From Athripsodes cinereus (lineage: Eukaryota; Arthropoda; Insecta; Trichoptera; Leptoceridae), in contig OX388319.1 in NCBI GenBank assembly GCA_947579605.1, positions 22,457,447-22,521,446 on the forward strand: a stretch of 64,000 nucleotides of DNA, given 5' to 3'. Shown one piece after another: positions 9,841 through 20,995 of the stretch. Under the pieces are notes generated by a model that was given only the letters and a program-made list of their open reading frames with translations, was not told the origin of the DNA and made no database searches. Each line of letters starts with the position of its first letter. Within the stretch, counting starts at the first letter, position 1. The position numbers were made by a program, and so were the translations under genes.

Positions 9841-9863
9841 GTGTATATTATTACTGTTTGCAA

Positions 9864-9992
9864 TGAACGTGTTTGTCATACGCTTTGGTAATTTGCGGGA
9901 CCTTGATTGGTGTGTTTACTGAAAATTTTGATATTTGTTAAGTTGACCTGTTTATGTCCTTTAAGATAATAAATAAATAATAATAAAAAAAT
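9864..9992 (+). repeat. LINE/SINE 3' tail family (GGACCTTGATTGG type)
   Basis: GCGGGACCTTGATTGGTGTG followed by TTTGTTAAGTTGACCTGTTT and a TAAATAAATAAT tail. Opposite-strand copies with the same words are at 11405-11790 and 22490-22760, and an internal piece is at 24520-24625. It is non-coding. Confidence 0.7.
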
Positions 9993-10007
9993 GTGATGAT
10001 ATGCAGT

Positions 10008-10115
10008 GGCGAGATTATTTATTTTATTCTTCTTGCGCATCATCATTCATATAACAAAATAAACAAAGCATAATACACAAGAAAAAAATATCACTATGTT
10101 AGTGATTTTTTCCAT
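10008..10115 (-). repeat. GCACATCATC tail family copy
   Basis: TTTATTTTATTCTTCTTGCG, CATCATCATTCATATAAC and the AGTGATTTTTTCCATCTAAC end match the copies at 2590 and 26155. No coding content. Confidence 0.7.
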
Positions 10116-11190
10116 CTAACTTACACTTGGACTTAGACTAAGACAAGAGGAGACGAAGTAGCCCACACGGGTGAAAATTTACCTACACCCCAAGCCACAC
10201 GAAAAGTAAAACATGTAAGTTAAATACAAAATATGTAATACCTTTACCAAATTGTGAATATTATGTTTTTTCATTACAAAAACACGACAGATATAAAAGT
10301 TACCGGGTAGGTTGTTCTTTATGAAGAATATTCGTGTACTGTACGCATTATGATGATGATGGATGATTTCTTCAGCGCCGTTTAATGGAGAATCCATTTC
10401 AAGGGCGCAGGAAGCTCTGTTGGACGAGCGATGTCTTCAGTTTGCTCTTGAATGTTAGTGTCTTTGTTTGTGTTACCCATGTGTACATTGATATACACAT
10501 TCATATAAAGTATTTATCAGCGACTCTCGCGTTCTGAAGTTTTATTGTCACTTTCCCCCGCTATGTGTTGTGGGTGGCGATGTTGTGTTGCTGTCTCTGT
10601 TACACATTGCAGGACACTAGATAATAATACACTAGACCGTAATTCTCAGAAACGGTTGTTCAGAACACATGTCATGTTTGGATTTAAGAATGCTGTTGAT
10701 AAATGAAGTTGTCGTTTTTAGATATTAAATTTAACACAAAACTCGATTAAAATTAGGAGATGATGCACATTTATAATGCATAAAAACTGCGCGATTTTAT
10801 TTTGCAATACACACGAAAACTGAGAATTATAGGATCAATATGAACGGTAAAAACGGGTATTTATCCAAGAGCTATGGTGACGCGTGGCGGCAGCTGTAAA
10901 CAGCGCCTGCACACTCATATATTATAATAATTTTTCCATAATATGGCAGTTGTAGGTATGAATATGAAGGCAGTATAGATTATGTACATGCGCCGTGGTG
11001 ATAGTTAGATATTATACTTACATAATACAATATCATGTTAGTATTAGATTTAATATAGATGCCTGTTTTATTTATAACATTCATAGTCATATTCGTACAT
11101 ATTGTCGGTAAGTCCCGGATATACAGTAGCTTGAGAGCAGAGTAAAATTTTCCGAAAGCTCTTTAAACGCGTTTTTTAAGGAAAACAGCA
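10116..11190. other. About 1.1 kb without recognised feature
   Basis: The sequence is AT-rich with a few GC-richer patches (10370-10420 and 10540-10600). No conserved coding frame, tRNA head, inverted repeat pair or known tail was found. Confidence 0.4.
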
Positions 11191-11194
11191 AAAA

Positions 11195-11410
11195 CAAGTC
11201 TTACATCACCAATCAGACATCTCTATTGGAGAATCATGTTAATATTATGTAACGTTGACCAAAATCTAATCGAAAGAAGCGAGAAGGCGTCCCAACGCTT
11301 ATAACGAATCGGTTCTAGGCTGGCTAAAGTGATCACTTTCGGTGTCCATGGACAACGTTCCCAATTCCGCCGTTCTCACTGTCACGATATAAAGTCATTG
11401 TATGCTATTT
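11195..11410. repeat. Copy of the repeat that forms the 51-kb palindrome
   Basis: The words GAGAAGGCGTCCCAACGCTT, TTCTAGGCTGGCTAAAGTGA, GTGTCCATGGACAACGTTC and TTCTCACTGTCACGATATAA occur in the same order as in the 51055-51280 arm and in a diverged copy at 52240-52420. It is non-coding and one-armed here. Confidence 0.75.
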
Positions 11411-11790
11411 TTTTTTTTATTCCTCTTAAAGGACACAAACAGTTCAAATTAACAAATATTAACAGTCATATTTTTCCAGAAAACAAACCAATCAAGGTCC
11501 CGCAAATTACCGAAGCGTATGACGAACAAGTAAAGTTATAAGTGCAACCCATATCAAATGCAAAAATCAAAACAAACCTCGTGAAAATGAGAAGCTTAAA
11601 ATTACACTACAATAGAATTTATAAGAATATATAATAATTAAGAATTAAAACTTATTTAAAATTAAAATTAAAACTTAAATGCTATGTTGAAGATATCAAC
11701 ATGAACATTCAAATCATTAAATAATTTTAAATCCTTGCCGACAGTGCTGGTATGTTGAATTAATAAATAAACACAAGAAATTAATGTAAC
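11405..11790 (-). repeat. LINE/SINE 3' tail family (GGACCTTGATTGG type), longer copy
   Basis: In minus orientation it carries the tail block (AAGGACACAAACAGTTCAAA, CAAGGTCCCGCAAATTACCG) plus upstream body (AAAATTACACTACAATAGAA, ACATGAACATTCAAATCATT, CCTTGCCGACAG). The body word occurs again at 24545-24605, which shows that the family unit is at least 350 bp. Confidence 0.65.
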
Positions 11791-12180
11791 ATCAATGTAT
11801 ACTGTGTATTTATGAATAAAATAAATATATTTAAAAAAAAAAAAAATATCTCATGTTTTTCAGGATTTTTATCGATGATTTCATGTATACCTATTATTAT
11901 TTTTTAACAGATAATGTAAAATTATATTATACAACAAATTTTCCATCATTATTATCTACACGCTTTTCAAAGTAATCCTCAGAATTTGAAACACGAGGAT
12001 AAAATCCAACGTTGGGAACGATTTCGATTTAATTAATAGATATGATTCTGTTACATTCGAAATATTGTGACTTCGTTAATACATTAAAATAATGAAAAAA
12101 TCAATCATCGTTTGAAAAATAATACAGGTAAAGTAAACTCACATTTTTTTTAATTTGTGACACGAAGAGTATAGGTTATT

Positions 12181-12978
12181 CAGGGGCATTCACATTTATC
12201 ACTTTGAGTGATCATCCGGGATGAATTATCGAAAGTGAAAAGTGTCAACGCCCGTTGCATCATCAGTGGTCATTCGGATGAAAGCGATTATCACCAAACA
12301 TATTTTTGTTGAACGCTGTCAAACGATCAAGCTTTTTCGTAGTATTGGTACTTATTCTCTATGAATTAGTGTCGAATATCAAAATAATGGACAAAATGAA
12401 CACGTTCTTGTGTGATTATGATGATATTGGATGATTTATCATAATCACACAACCATTTTTTACTAAATCACATTTTGTTACCTAGGCGCCGTTTTTCGAT
12501 CCTTCAACCGTCTCAAAGGCGCTAGTGAAAGTGCGGCTTTCATTTTGCTTCTAAAACCTACTGCGTGTGCGTACTCAAATTCTATTATTTATTTTACTAT
12601 TAATTTATCTTTTTCGTTATCTATTAATTTTAATAATTTTAAAATTCTTTATTGCTGTGTTAGCTTCTCTCGAGCGTAATCAAAGTATTTTGGCCAGCCA
12701 GCCCTTTGATTGCCCATTGCCATAAGGTGCCATACCTTCGGTGTGGACAAGTTTTGTTTAGTGTAGAATTTCGGAGTCCCTAGACTTCAGCAGTTTCTGG
12801 TTGGGGACGTGGGTCTCCATCAATTTCATCAAACCAGAGACAACATGGCCGTGAGTATACACATGCCAGAGTCAAAGAACAGGATGAAAAGTGTGAATAT
12901 TATGTTCACTTTCGATGGACAGCTACAGTCCTTTCACTTTGGATGATTATCCAGAACGAAACAGTGTGAATGCCTCTT
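12181..12978. mobile_element. Imperfect-TIR DNA element, non-coding
   Basis: The outer ends AGGGGCATTCACA (12181) and the complement AGAGGCATTCACA (ending 12978) are inverted, and both subterminal regions carry repeated GATCATCC/GATAATCATCC and CGAAAGTGAA words. No clear target duplication was found and no transposase frame is visible. A 15-bp internal hairpin (TGTGTGATTATGATG pairing with ATCATAATCACACA) lies at 12409-12453. The superfamily is not assigned. Confidence 0.55.
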
Positions 12979-13399
12979 GGCGCAAGATAAAAAACTAATG
13001 CGATACTTAAAAAGTTTGGTTATTCAAACCACCATCCCAATTATTTTATCAGCTGAACAAGATAGTCAAAGAGACGTAGGTAAATATTGTCAACAAATAT
13101 ACCTACCTATTACAAAATAAATTCTTGAAAATTTAGATATAAAGTTACTTTTATACATATTTTCTAAATTCAATAAAAATAAAGGAGTGAAAAGCTAAAT
13201 AAATATAATATCAGAACTTGTTATGGTAACATAATGATGTCATTTATATTTTGAACTACAAACTAGACTAATAAGCAACTGAAAGTGTTCATATTCATGT
13301 AATAAAAGTCAACCATATTACATCCACGCCTATGTGAAGCGAAAAAAAACTAACCTAACCTATAATGGAAGTTCCTTAGACTTCTTCACAAACAGTAAT

Positions 13400-13626
13400 A
13401 CATACATACCTACATCTTCTTCCCCTTGTCCTAGTTGGGTAGGGGGCCCATTGCGCCTAGGTACCTCTACCAAAGATCCCTGTCCACCGCTGCTTCCAGG
13501 ACCTTTGGCCACTCTAAAGTTCGACACCTTCCCTTGCTAGCTTCTTCTAGGGCGACCCACCGCTCTTCTGCTATCTCCCACAGCCCCCAAAGATCTAAGT
13601 GGTAGTCTATCTTCTGGCATGCGGAC
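13400..13626 (-). pseudogene. Non-LTR retrotransposon 3' fragment (family C)
   Basis: Flanked by AAACAGTAAT (13390-13399) and AAACATTAAT (13627-13636), a 10-bp duplication with one mismatch. The 3' end (plus-strand left side) has an ATGT-repeat tail, then the block CCTTGTCCTAGTTGGGTAGG and GGGCCCATTGCGCCTAGGTA shared with 17350 and 30517. On the minus strand this is the C-terminal end of a reverse transcriptase plus 3' sequence; the frame is decayed. Confidence 0.75.
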
Positions 13627-13924
13627 AAACATTAATTATTAAAAAATATTAAAAAAAGAAAATGTTAAAAATTATTAATTTTTTAGCGGATTAGCTATAA
13701 ACTCTCATATAAGTTATTATAGAAATTACTTATATATTTTTCTATTTTGTGTCAATTTAACGCGAAAAAATTAATAAAAGACTTAGAAAAGACAATTGGT
13801 ATTTGGTAGTTCCCCAAATGGGTTTGAATTGTAAAAAATAGACACAAACAAGCTATATCCGTCAAATGGAGTAACCATTAATACTAACTATATGTAATTT
13901 ACATGAAAGTTATTTATTTTCTTC

Positions 13925-14764
13925 ATGCCAAATAATAAAAATAAGACTTTCAGACATGTTACAAATGATGCTGTGCGCCGGCGCACCCAGCAGAGACCTG
14001 TAATCTCCGTAATACAGGAGAGACGATGGTCCTGGCTGGAACATGTTTTGAGAATGCCTAATGATAGTTGGCCAAAAAGAGCACTGTTCTTCCGTCCGCA
14101 GGGGTTCCGTCGGCCCGGGCGTCCCTCTTTCACAATACACCAGGGATGTTGCGGATGTCGATTTTTACACATCCGCGGATGTGAATGCGGATGCGGATTT
14201 TTGAAGGCTCACATCCGCGGATGCGGATGCGGATGTTTAAGATGTTATAGAAAAAAAGTAGGAACTATCTTAGTTGATAGGCCCCATTGTCAAATATGTG
14301 ACGAAATTGTTGCTACAATACTATGGATTTTTTGGCGAAATATTTTTTTCTTTTTTGTTATTTGCAAAAATAAAATAAAACCGGCAAAAATAAAAACGCG
14401 TCGGATTATGTCACAATTTTTTTCGTTCCCATTGGTTAATGTCAAGTGCGAACGGCACGCGCCATTCGCCGGCCCCGCCACATTTCTTTCTTGTCGCAAA
14501 TTGTCTTACATCCGCATCCGCATGAACATCCGCATCGATTATTGCGGATGCGGATGCAGATGTCCAAATACATGCGGAAGCTCCGCATTTGCGGATGCGG
14601 ATGCGGATATTCGCAACATCCCTGCAATACACCGTTCGTATGACAACGATATCAGAGCGCAAGGAATGTCGTGGAAAGAGGTGACGCAATTGGCACAGAG
14701 ACGCTCTGAATGGAGGAGGCTGGTTTCTGCCCTGTGCTCCCGAGAGGAGCGTTGAGGGCGATGA
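13925..14764 (+). pseudogene. Non-LTR retrotransposon C-terminal fragment (family D), split by a hAT MITE
   Basis: Coding sequence on both sides of the MITE belongs to one reverse-transcriptase C-terminus: before it RRRTQQRPVISVIQERRWSW, LEHVLRMPNDSW and RRPGRPSF; after it HRSYDNDIRAQGMSWKEVTQ, EWRRLVSALCSREER and TGA at 14753-14755. The short GATGATGAT stretch after the stop is probably the tail. The MITE plus its duplicated 8 bp adds 492 bp, a multiple of three, so the frame stays open throughout (276 codons from 13925). The catalytic polymerase domain is missing. A decayed relative of the last part lies at 45330-45440. Confidence 0.8.
14141..14624. mobile_element. hAT MITE with GCGGAT subterminal repeats, copy 1
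   Basis: Ends CAGGGATGTTGCGGATGTCG and complement (CAACATCCCTG at 14614-14624). Perfect 8-bp duplication CAATACAC (14133-14140, 14625-14632), the hAT signature. Both subterminal regions are filled with GCGGAT/ATCCGC hexamers, many next to each other, which are candidate transposase binding sites. Length 484 bp. The central part is AT-rich and shared with the copy at 23183. Confidence 0.93.
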
Positions 14765-16510
14765 TGATACACACCTCACCCCAGGAGAATTGAAGATGAT
14801 AATTATCTTATCAATGATGTTCCACGAATACTCGCCTTTTAGTGCAGCATACTCGAAAACTGACGGAAATAATTGGCAAACTTATTCTTTGCCGTTGAAC
14901 TTCACATGCGTAACTTTCAACTTCACCGATGAGGATAAAGAGGTTAATTAACGCAATGCACGTTCTGAATGGAGGAGGTTTGAAGGGTGATCCTTTTTTG
15001 ATAGATATTACACCTTCATAATGTAGAGAGAAATATTATGTTCACTTTCTTACATAAATACGTAGGCATATTTTTGAATTTACGTAGTAATGTTGTTTGT
15101 CATACTGTGATTAATAAATAAATTGTAAAGTTTCGGCCCCAGATATTATGTATTTCTCATCGTACACGTTTACGTGGAGCCGGGATCGGGTGGGTAGATG
15201 CGGAGTTTAGAATATATATTATTAATACTAGCCCTGCGTTGCCCAGGTTACAACACAGAGGAGAGGGGGCGAGAGTGAGAGACAGGGGGATGAACGTACA
15301 ATTGGGATGTGGGGGTGTTTGCTGTTTGGGTTTCATTATACCATACATATTACATTTCCTACTGGAACATTCAATAGAGAAACTATGTCAAATTTACTGA
15401 AGATCATTCATCCTAATGTTTGAGAGCTGTTGTTACGTAACGGTAGGTATAGTACAAACTTTTGACAGATGACTCATTGAATGTCTAAAATGTTTCAAGG
15501 TTTGTTACCCCGTGATGTACAAAATAATTAATTTCAGATGAGATTTTCTAGACGTAGATATACCTGCAGCGGAAAAAAACAAAAATAACGATTTTTCACA
15601 AGTTATTTTGAATAACTTTTTATAAGGTCTTAATTTTCACGAGAGGGTAGTTTTTTGACTTCCACGCACAATTTATTCCCTGCCATCACCAGATTATCGA
15701 TTTCATTTAAGAATTAAATTCTTTTAAGTGGGTACCTACAAATGGCGGGTTTATTGCCTCCAGGCAATTTCTGACAACCAACCAGTTATACAAATGAGAC
15801 ACACATTTACAACTCAAAAACAACACTTACGTGATACAGATAACAAACCTGCATTTATATATTCACACATAGACAAAAAGTACACAATACATATTAATAG
15901 GATGTAGAGGGAAGGAAAAAAAGGGGGGGGGGATCATTCGGAGCGAGATAATGATGCTTCAGTCTACTCTTGAAAATGGAAATAGTTGGAGCAAGTCTGA
16001 CTAACAGAGGCAAATTATTCCATTACCAAGCTGCATGTACAGCGAAAGGAGATGTGAAAAAAAGAAGAACGATGATTCTGATTCAAATAGAAATATTTAT
16101 TTAAAAATACGTCTATAAAGAGTGGGTAATAATAGAAATTTACGATTGATAAAAATATAATCTATAAAATAAGCCGAAGCTTTTAACTAAGCTTACGTTA
16201 GTACTTATTTGTGGTATTTTAATAGAAGCTGAATACAGAAAAATTGTCGAATAAACGTACTATGTAAACACAATTTTTTTTAGCTACTGATTTTTTTGTA
16301 ACTAAACATGTTTGTTGTAAAAACATTATTTTCCTCTGGCAATAATCAAAGATTTCACAGAAACATATTGGTAACTCGAATTGGTACAATTTTTTTTCTG
16401 TAGCATCGAATTTAAGAAGAATATTAAATTTGGAAAAATAAGGATAATCTGGCAGAATGGTGAGAACTTTTAGTACAAAAAAATATATATTTAGACCTGA
16501 CCTAGCTAGA
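14765..16510. other. About 1.7 kb with only weak repeat traces
   Basis: 14830-14990 shows faint similarity to the 'GTGGAGCACCC' family and to the family D reverse-transcriptase end. 15960-16060 has a word set (CTAACAGAGGCAAATTATTC, AAGCTGCATGTACAGCGAAA) suggestive of a LINE 3' end, but no second copy is in the window. No gene is seen. Confidence 0.4.
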
Positions 16511-16524
16511 TATTATGTCTAGTG

Positions 16525-16687
16525 TAGTGTTGTGGAAAATTTTTGGAGAATTATGGTGTTTTTTATATTTTTTATTGATCATTTTTACAACGGCAAAAAA
16601 TATGGAGAGAAATTTCTCTTCCATCAGAGGAGAAATTTCTCGTTTTCGAGAAATTTCTTTGGAGAATTTTCTCTACTCACATCACTA
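16525..16687. mobile_element. hAT MITE, GAGAAATTTCTC family, copy 1
   Basis: Ends TAGTGTTGTGGAAAA and, on the complement, TAGTGATGTGAGTAGAGAAA. Perfect 8-bp duplication GTCTAGTG at 16517-16524 and 16688-16695. The 163-bp interior holds repeated GAGAAATTTCTC palindromes. Longer copies of the family are at 33577-34763 and 48321-48854. Confidence 0.92.
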
Positions 16688-16695
16688 GTCTAGTG

Positions 16696-17337
16696 TAAGA
16701 TAAGTTATCCTTGCTTAATCACGAAGTAACAAAACAATTTTTTTTTAATAAAACAAAAAAAAAATGTTTTTTTCCACTTAATGTTTTTATTGAGAAGGAC
16801 GTCTTTCGTGTTATTTTTTTTTTTATTTTATTTTATTAATACAAACAAACAGCTTATTACATTTTATATAGTACAACTTAAATATTACATTTTTCACAAG
16901 CCAGTGAAGTTTGTTAAATTATTTTATTTAACACTTTATTCCCAATTAAAAAAAATACAAATAACACAAACAAAAAAGAAGTACACTCTATGCACCAACT
17001 GAGGCAAAAATACAAAAAAGTAAAGAAAAAACAAAATCGTTCACCCATGTAATGAATATGCCATTACAACATACACAAGTAATGAAATGACGCCCATCAG
17101 GGGGGCAAATGCTCTCCAAGCAAAAAGGGGTTATAAGGACATTGTCAGTCTGATTAAAAACTACAACTTGTAGCCAAATGTTATTATATATGCTCCATCC
17201 TCAGCATCGTACATTGCTATGTAGACCGATAAAGCAATGATTAATCAAAATATTAATTTGACAATGACTTTTTAAGTCGAAACCAGGTCACTATTCAATT
17301 AAATATAAAGTAAAACTAAACCCAATTGTGTTTTCTT
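16696..17337. other. AT-rich stretch, no feature recognised
   Basis: Homopolymer-rich sequence with A and T runs. A short open frame at 16781-17002 is low-complexity and shows no domain, so it is not called a gene. Confidence 0.4.
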
Positions 17338-17349
17338 CCATATAATAAT

Positions 17350-17468
17350 ACAAACATACATCTTCATCCCTTGTCCTAGTTGGGTCGGAGGCCCATTGCG
17401 CCTAGGTACCTCCTCCAGAGATCCCTGTCCACCGCTGCTTCCAGGACCTCTGGCCACTCCAAACCAAG
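17350..17468 (-). pseudogene. Short family C retrotransposon 3' fragment with 12-bp TSD
   Basis: Flanked by a perfect CCATATAATAAT at 17338-17349 and 17469-17480. The 119-bp insert carries the CCTTGTCCTAGTTGGGTCGG and GCCCATTGCGCCTAGGTACC blocks shared with 13400 and 30517. Severe 5' truncation leaves only the last few dozen codons and the tail. Confidence 0.85.
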
Positions 17469-17639
17469 CCATATAATAATTGTTGGGGTTATTCATTTTG
17501 AATATAAATTTATTTTAATACTTTATTGTTTTTATTATTTAATGTTATGCTTATTTAAATTTTATTGTTAATCTTATATTGTGTTCAAAATGCTGATTCT
17601 AATGTTGTTTTGTTAAATAAATGAGATATGAATAATGAT

Positions 17640-17765
17640 AATAATATTAAAAATCTTTATTGCACATTATTAAAACATAAACATTGTAGAATTTGAACCA
17701 GACAAATAAATAAGTGCAATCGGCAAGTTTATCGCAGAAGCGCGATATATAACCCATAACATATG
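17640..17765 (-). repeat. LINE/SINE tail family (GCGATATATAACCCAT type)
   Basis: AATCTTTATTGCACATTATT followed by GGCAAGTTTATCGCAGAAGC is shared, inverted, with 29110-29268, and in looser form with 33665 and 37440. The AATAAAGAT word next to an AT-repeat indicates the polyadenylation-like 3' end. Confidence 0.65.
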
Positions 17766-18205
17766 CATATAAACATGAAGTTTTATAAAATAAAGGTCAA
17801 CCCAATAAATAAATAAATTATTCTTTAGCAAAACTGAGGATGTTGTGAAATATTCCAAATAAAAAGTTGTACCTGTACCAAATAAAAAAAATAGCGACGA
17901 GTATTATTAATCGGTTACGGCAATCCACCCGATTCATGAGCAAAAATTTGTTATTTATTTTCTCGAAGAGAACAAACAGTCAACACAACAAGTATTACAA
18001 CAATTAAAATTAAATGAAATATAGACCACAAGAGTCCCCCTATATTACCACAGTTTAAAGAATTCAAAGCAACTAAGACAAACACACAAAACCAACAACA
18101 AAAACAAAGAAATATAATAATAAGATAGGATAAGACAAGATAAGAGAAAAGTTTACATAATGATCAATCATATTATAATACATATATATATAATCATAAT
18201 ATAAT

Positions 18206-18452
18206 ATCCCGTGGAGCACCCGGTAAAGAATTGGTCTCCCACTCTTCTCCATAAGTTTTCGAGTGTCCTGTAAAAGGCAGGTGTTCGAAAAAATAAGACA
18301 TTTTACATCATAAATTCGGCGATGAGGTTTGCCACCCATCCTGAATGTCTTAAATTCATATTGGCACGGAGAAGACAGCTTGCATGTTTTATATGCAGCT
18401 GGTCTGCTGGCTACCCCACTTGTGGGATATGCCGTGATGGTATAGTAGTAGT
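18206..18452 (+). mobile_element. 'GTGGAGCACCC' family retroelement, near full length
   Basis: Runs from CCCGTGGAGCACCCGGTAAA to GATATGCCGTGATGGTATAG with a TAG-repeat tail (18441-18459), in the opposite orientation to the 9351 copy, with few differences. No exact duplication can be fixed in the AT-rich flank. Confidence 0.85.
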
Positions 18453-18522
18453 AGTAGTAATATTATAATACAATTAATAAAATTAATAAAATAAACACAT
18501 CAATGAATAAATTATTAAATAG

Positions 18523-19333
18523 TTATGTAATGATGATGTGCAAAAAGAATGAATAAATAAATAAATACCACCAAATTCTGTTATGTAATGATGATGTGCA
18601 AAAAGAATGAATAAATAAATAAAAACCACCAAATTCTGTTATGTAATGATGATGTGCAAAAAGAATGAACAAATAAATAAAAACCACCAAATTCTGTTAT
18701 GTAATGATGATGTGCAAAAAGAATGAATAAATAAATAAAAACCACCAAATTCTGTTATGTAATGATTATGTGCAAAAAGAATGAATAAATAAATAAAAAC
18801 CACCAAATTCTGTTATGTAATGATGATGTGCAAAAATAATGAATAAATAAATAAAAACCACCAAATTCTGTTATGTAATGATGATGTGCAAAAAGAATGA
18901 ATAAATAAATAAAAACCACCAAATTCTGTTATGTAATGATGATGTGCAAAAAGAATGAATAAATAAATAAATACCACCAAATTCTGTTATGTAATGATGA
19001 TGTGCAAAAAGAATGAATAAATAAATAAAAACCACCAAATTCTGTTATGTAATGATGATGTGCAAAAAGAATGAATAAATAAATAAATACCACCAAATTC
19101 TGTTATGTAATGATGATGTGCAAAAAGAATGAATAAATAAATAAATACCACCAAATTCTGTTATGTAATGATGATGTGCAAAAAGAATGAATAAATAAAT
19201 AAATACCACCAAATTCTGTTATGTAATGATGATGCGCAAAAAGAATGAATAAATAAATAAATACCACCAAATTCTGTTATGTAATGATGATGTGCAAAAA
19301 GAATGAATAAATAAATAAAAACCACCAAATTCT
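18523..19333. repeat. Minisatellite, 58-bp unit, 14 copies
   Basis: A unit starting TTATGTAATGATGATGTGCA and ending ACCACCAAATTCTG repeats about every 58 bp; the CCACCAAATTCTG word occurs 14 times (near 18568, 18627 ... 19321). Copies differ at few positions (AATAAATAAATAAAAA versus ..AAATA, and scattered single changes), which suggests recent expansion or homogenisation. The unit resembles the 3' end of the GCACATCATC tail family in inverse orientation. It starts about 60 bp after the retroelement at 18206. Confidence 0.95.
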
Positions 19334-19448
19334 GAAAATTGATACCTTAGTTCACGGAGAACAGTGAATATTTAAACTTACACGTTTCTGGATGATGTTT
19401 CAATCAATCAAATTACACTTTCATAAATATGGCAATTGTTTATCTTTG

Positions 19449-19546
19449 TGTGAGGGTGTGTGTGTGTGTGTGAGGGTGTGTGTGTGTGTGTGTGCGTGTG
19501 CGTGTGTGTGTGCGTGTGCGTGTGCGTGTGCGTGTGTTTGTGTGTT
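19449..19546. repeat. GT-rich microsatellite
   Basis: TG repeats interrupted by GA and GC dinucleotides over about 100 bp. The open frames across it are artefacts of the repeat. Confidence 0.9.
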
Positions 19547-19559
19547 GTTTTATTTTTCC

Positions 19560-20540
19560 ATTTTTTGGTTGTTTTTGTTTGGATTGATACTATATTTATT
19601 AAAATAATATTTCGAATACAACGTAAAATAAATTCAAATTAAATTAAATAAGATTAAATTATGTAACACAAAAATTTCATATGTAACGTAATAAGAACAA
19701 AAAATTTAAACAATTAATGTATGCACAAAATGTAGAACCTCAACATTATTCTAGTTAATTCTCCCATGATGTCCAATGAAAATAGTACAATCATGGGAGA
19801 TCACTTACAGATCTACAGGGACAAAAATCTTCTAACTATCCTTGTAGAATGTAGCTATGATAGTAGAACAGCCCTCTGCATGCTATATTTGAGCCTGTCA
19901 TTTACTCCCAGTTTTCCAATTTTTTAATTATTATTATAACTATATAAAAGTCACTTTCAGGTATCATTTTTAGTAAGAGCTTGAATCAGACGTCAGTGCT
20001 AAATTCCAGTTCTGCTTATGAGAATCAGACTGAAGTATAGTTGATTTTACACCTACAGGTACGTTTTATTCTTGGACGACATGAACACAATATGTCCTAA
20101 GCTAATTCACATAATCAGTCTTTTCTTTAAAATCCTTTACTTTATAACAATATTGTGCAGTGTGATTTTTGTAGAATAGTAATCCCCAACCTTTTTATCG
20201 CCGCAAACCAGTCAAAGTTTGATAATTTTACCACAGCCCACTGAGGTAGAGACGTTGACTGTTGACTGACAATGAAAAAGTGATATTAATTAGGAACCTT
20301 TTTTTGGTCACAGATTCCAGGAATTTGATGATTTATTTCTACGCCTCCACCCTGTCGTCATTTTTATATCCGATTTTAAGAAAAGTATACATATTTGATG
20401 TATTTCACGATCTTCTCAAATTTTTTAAGGAATATTTCGCAAAATCAACATTGTTTTTTGTTTCACAAAACTATGTACAACGTTTTACATTAAACACGCC
20501 TAACGCTTTTCTTACTTTTAAATATTAAAATGACAGAAAA
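19560..20540. other. AT-rich stretch, no feature recognised
   Basis: About 1 kb without coding signal, tRNA head, terminal repeats or known family words. A short inverted pair CTCCCATGAT/ATCATGGGAG occurs at 19761-19799. Confidence 0.4.
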
Positions 20541-20574
20541 AAATTAAATGATCATGTTCCTTAGTTCTGGTACG

Positions 20575-20995
20575 CAGGCCGGGGTTTGTAGACTAGGAGA
20601 TGACATAATGGTAACGCTGCGTGATAGAGTGAAGAATGAGGATATTAGAAGAATGAGCGGATGCAAGAAGAGTGTTGTGGACAGAATGCGCTTTAATAAA
20701 CTACGGTGGTTTGGGCATGTTGAACGAATGAACGAGGTAAGAATGACAAAGAGGATATACTTATCTGAAAGAAAGTGTGCGAGGAAACGCGGGCGTCCGA
20801 GAACCACGTGGCTTGATCACGTGGATCAAATTCTCAAGGACGGCCGCGTGTTGAGTAAGAGGAACCGACGTGCGTCTATGAGAAACTGTATGAATGTGGA
20901 GGAAGCGAAGGAAGTGTGTAAAGATAGATCTGTTTGGCTTTCCGTTCTCTCTGCATACTCCACTTGGGACACGGCGTGAGGGTATAGTATAGTAA
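20575..20995 (+). pseudogene. RTE-like retrotransposon C-terminal fragment (family A)
   Basis: An open frame runs from about 20575 to the TGA at 20977-20979. From about residue 27 onward it reads LRDRVKNEDIRRMSGCKKSV, FNKLRWFGHVERMNE, RKRGRPRTTWLDHVDQILKD and ends SVLSAYSTWDTA. It is the last ~120 codons of the reverse-transcriptase protein, closely like the copy at 42824. The first ~25 codons of the open frame do not match, so the 5' truncation is near 20620. The tail is GGTATAGTATAG. No clear duplication was found. Confidence 0.85.

Noticed and set aside
18523..19333. CRISPR-like array
   Set aside because: There are no unique spacers between repeats; it is a plain head-to-tail minisatellite in a eukaryotic genome.
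19392..19642. Cys/Val-rich open frames
   Set aside because: They are translations of the GT microsatellite.
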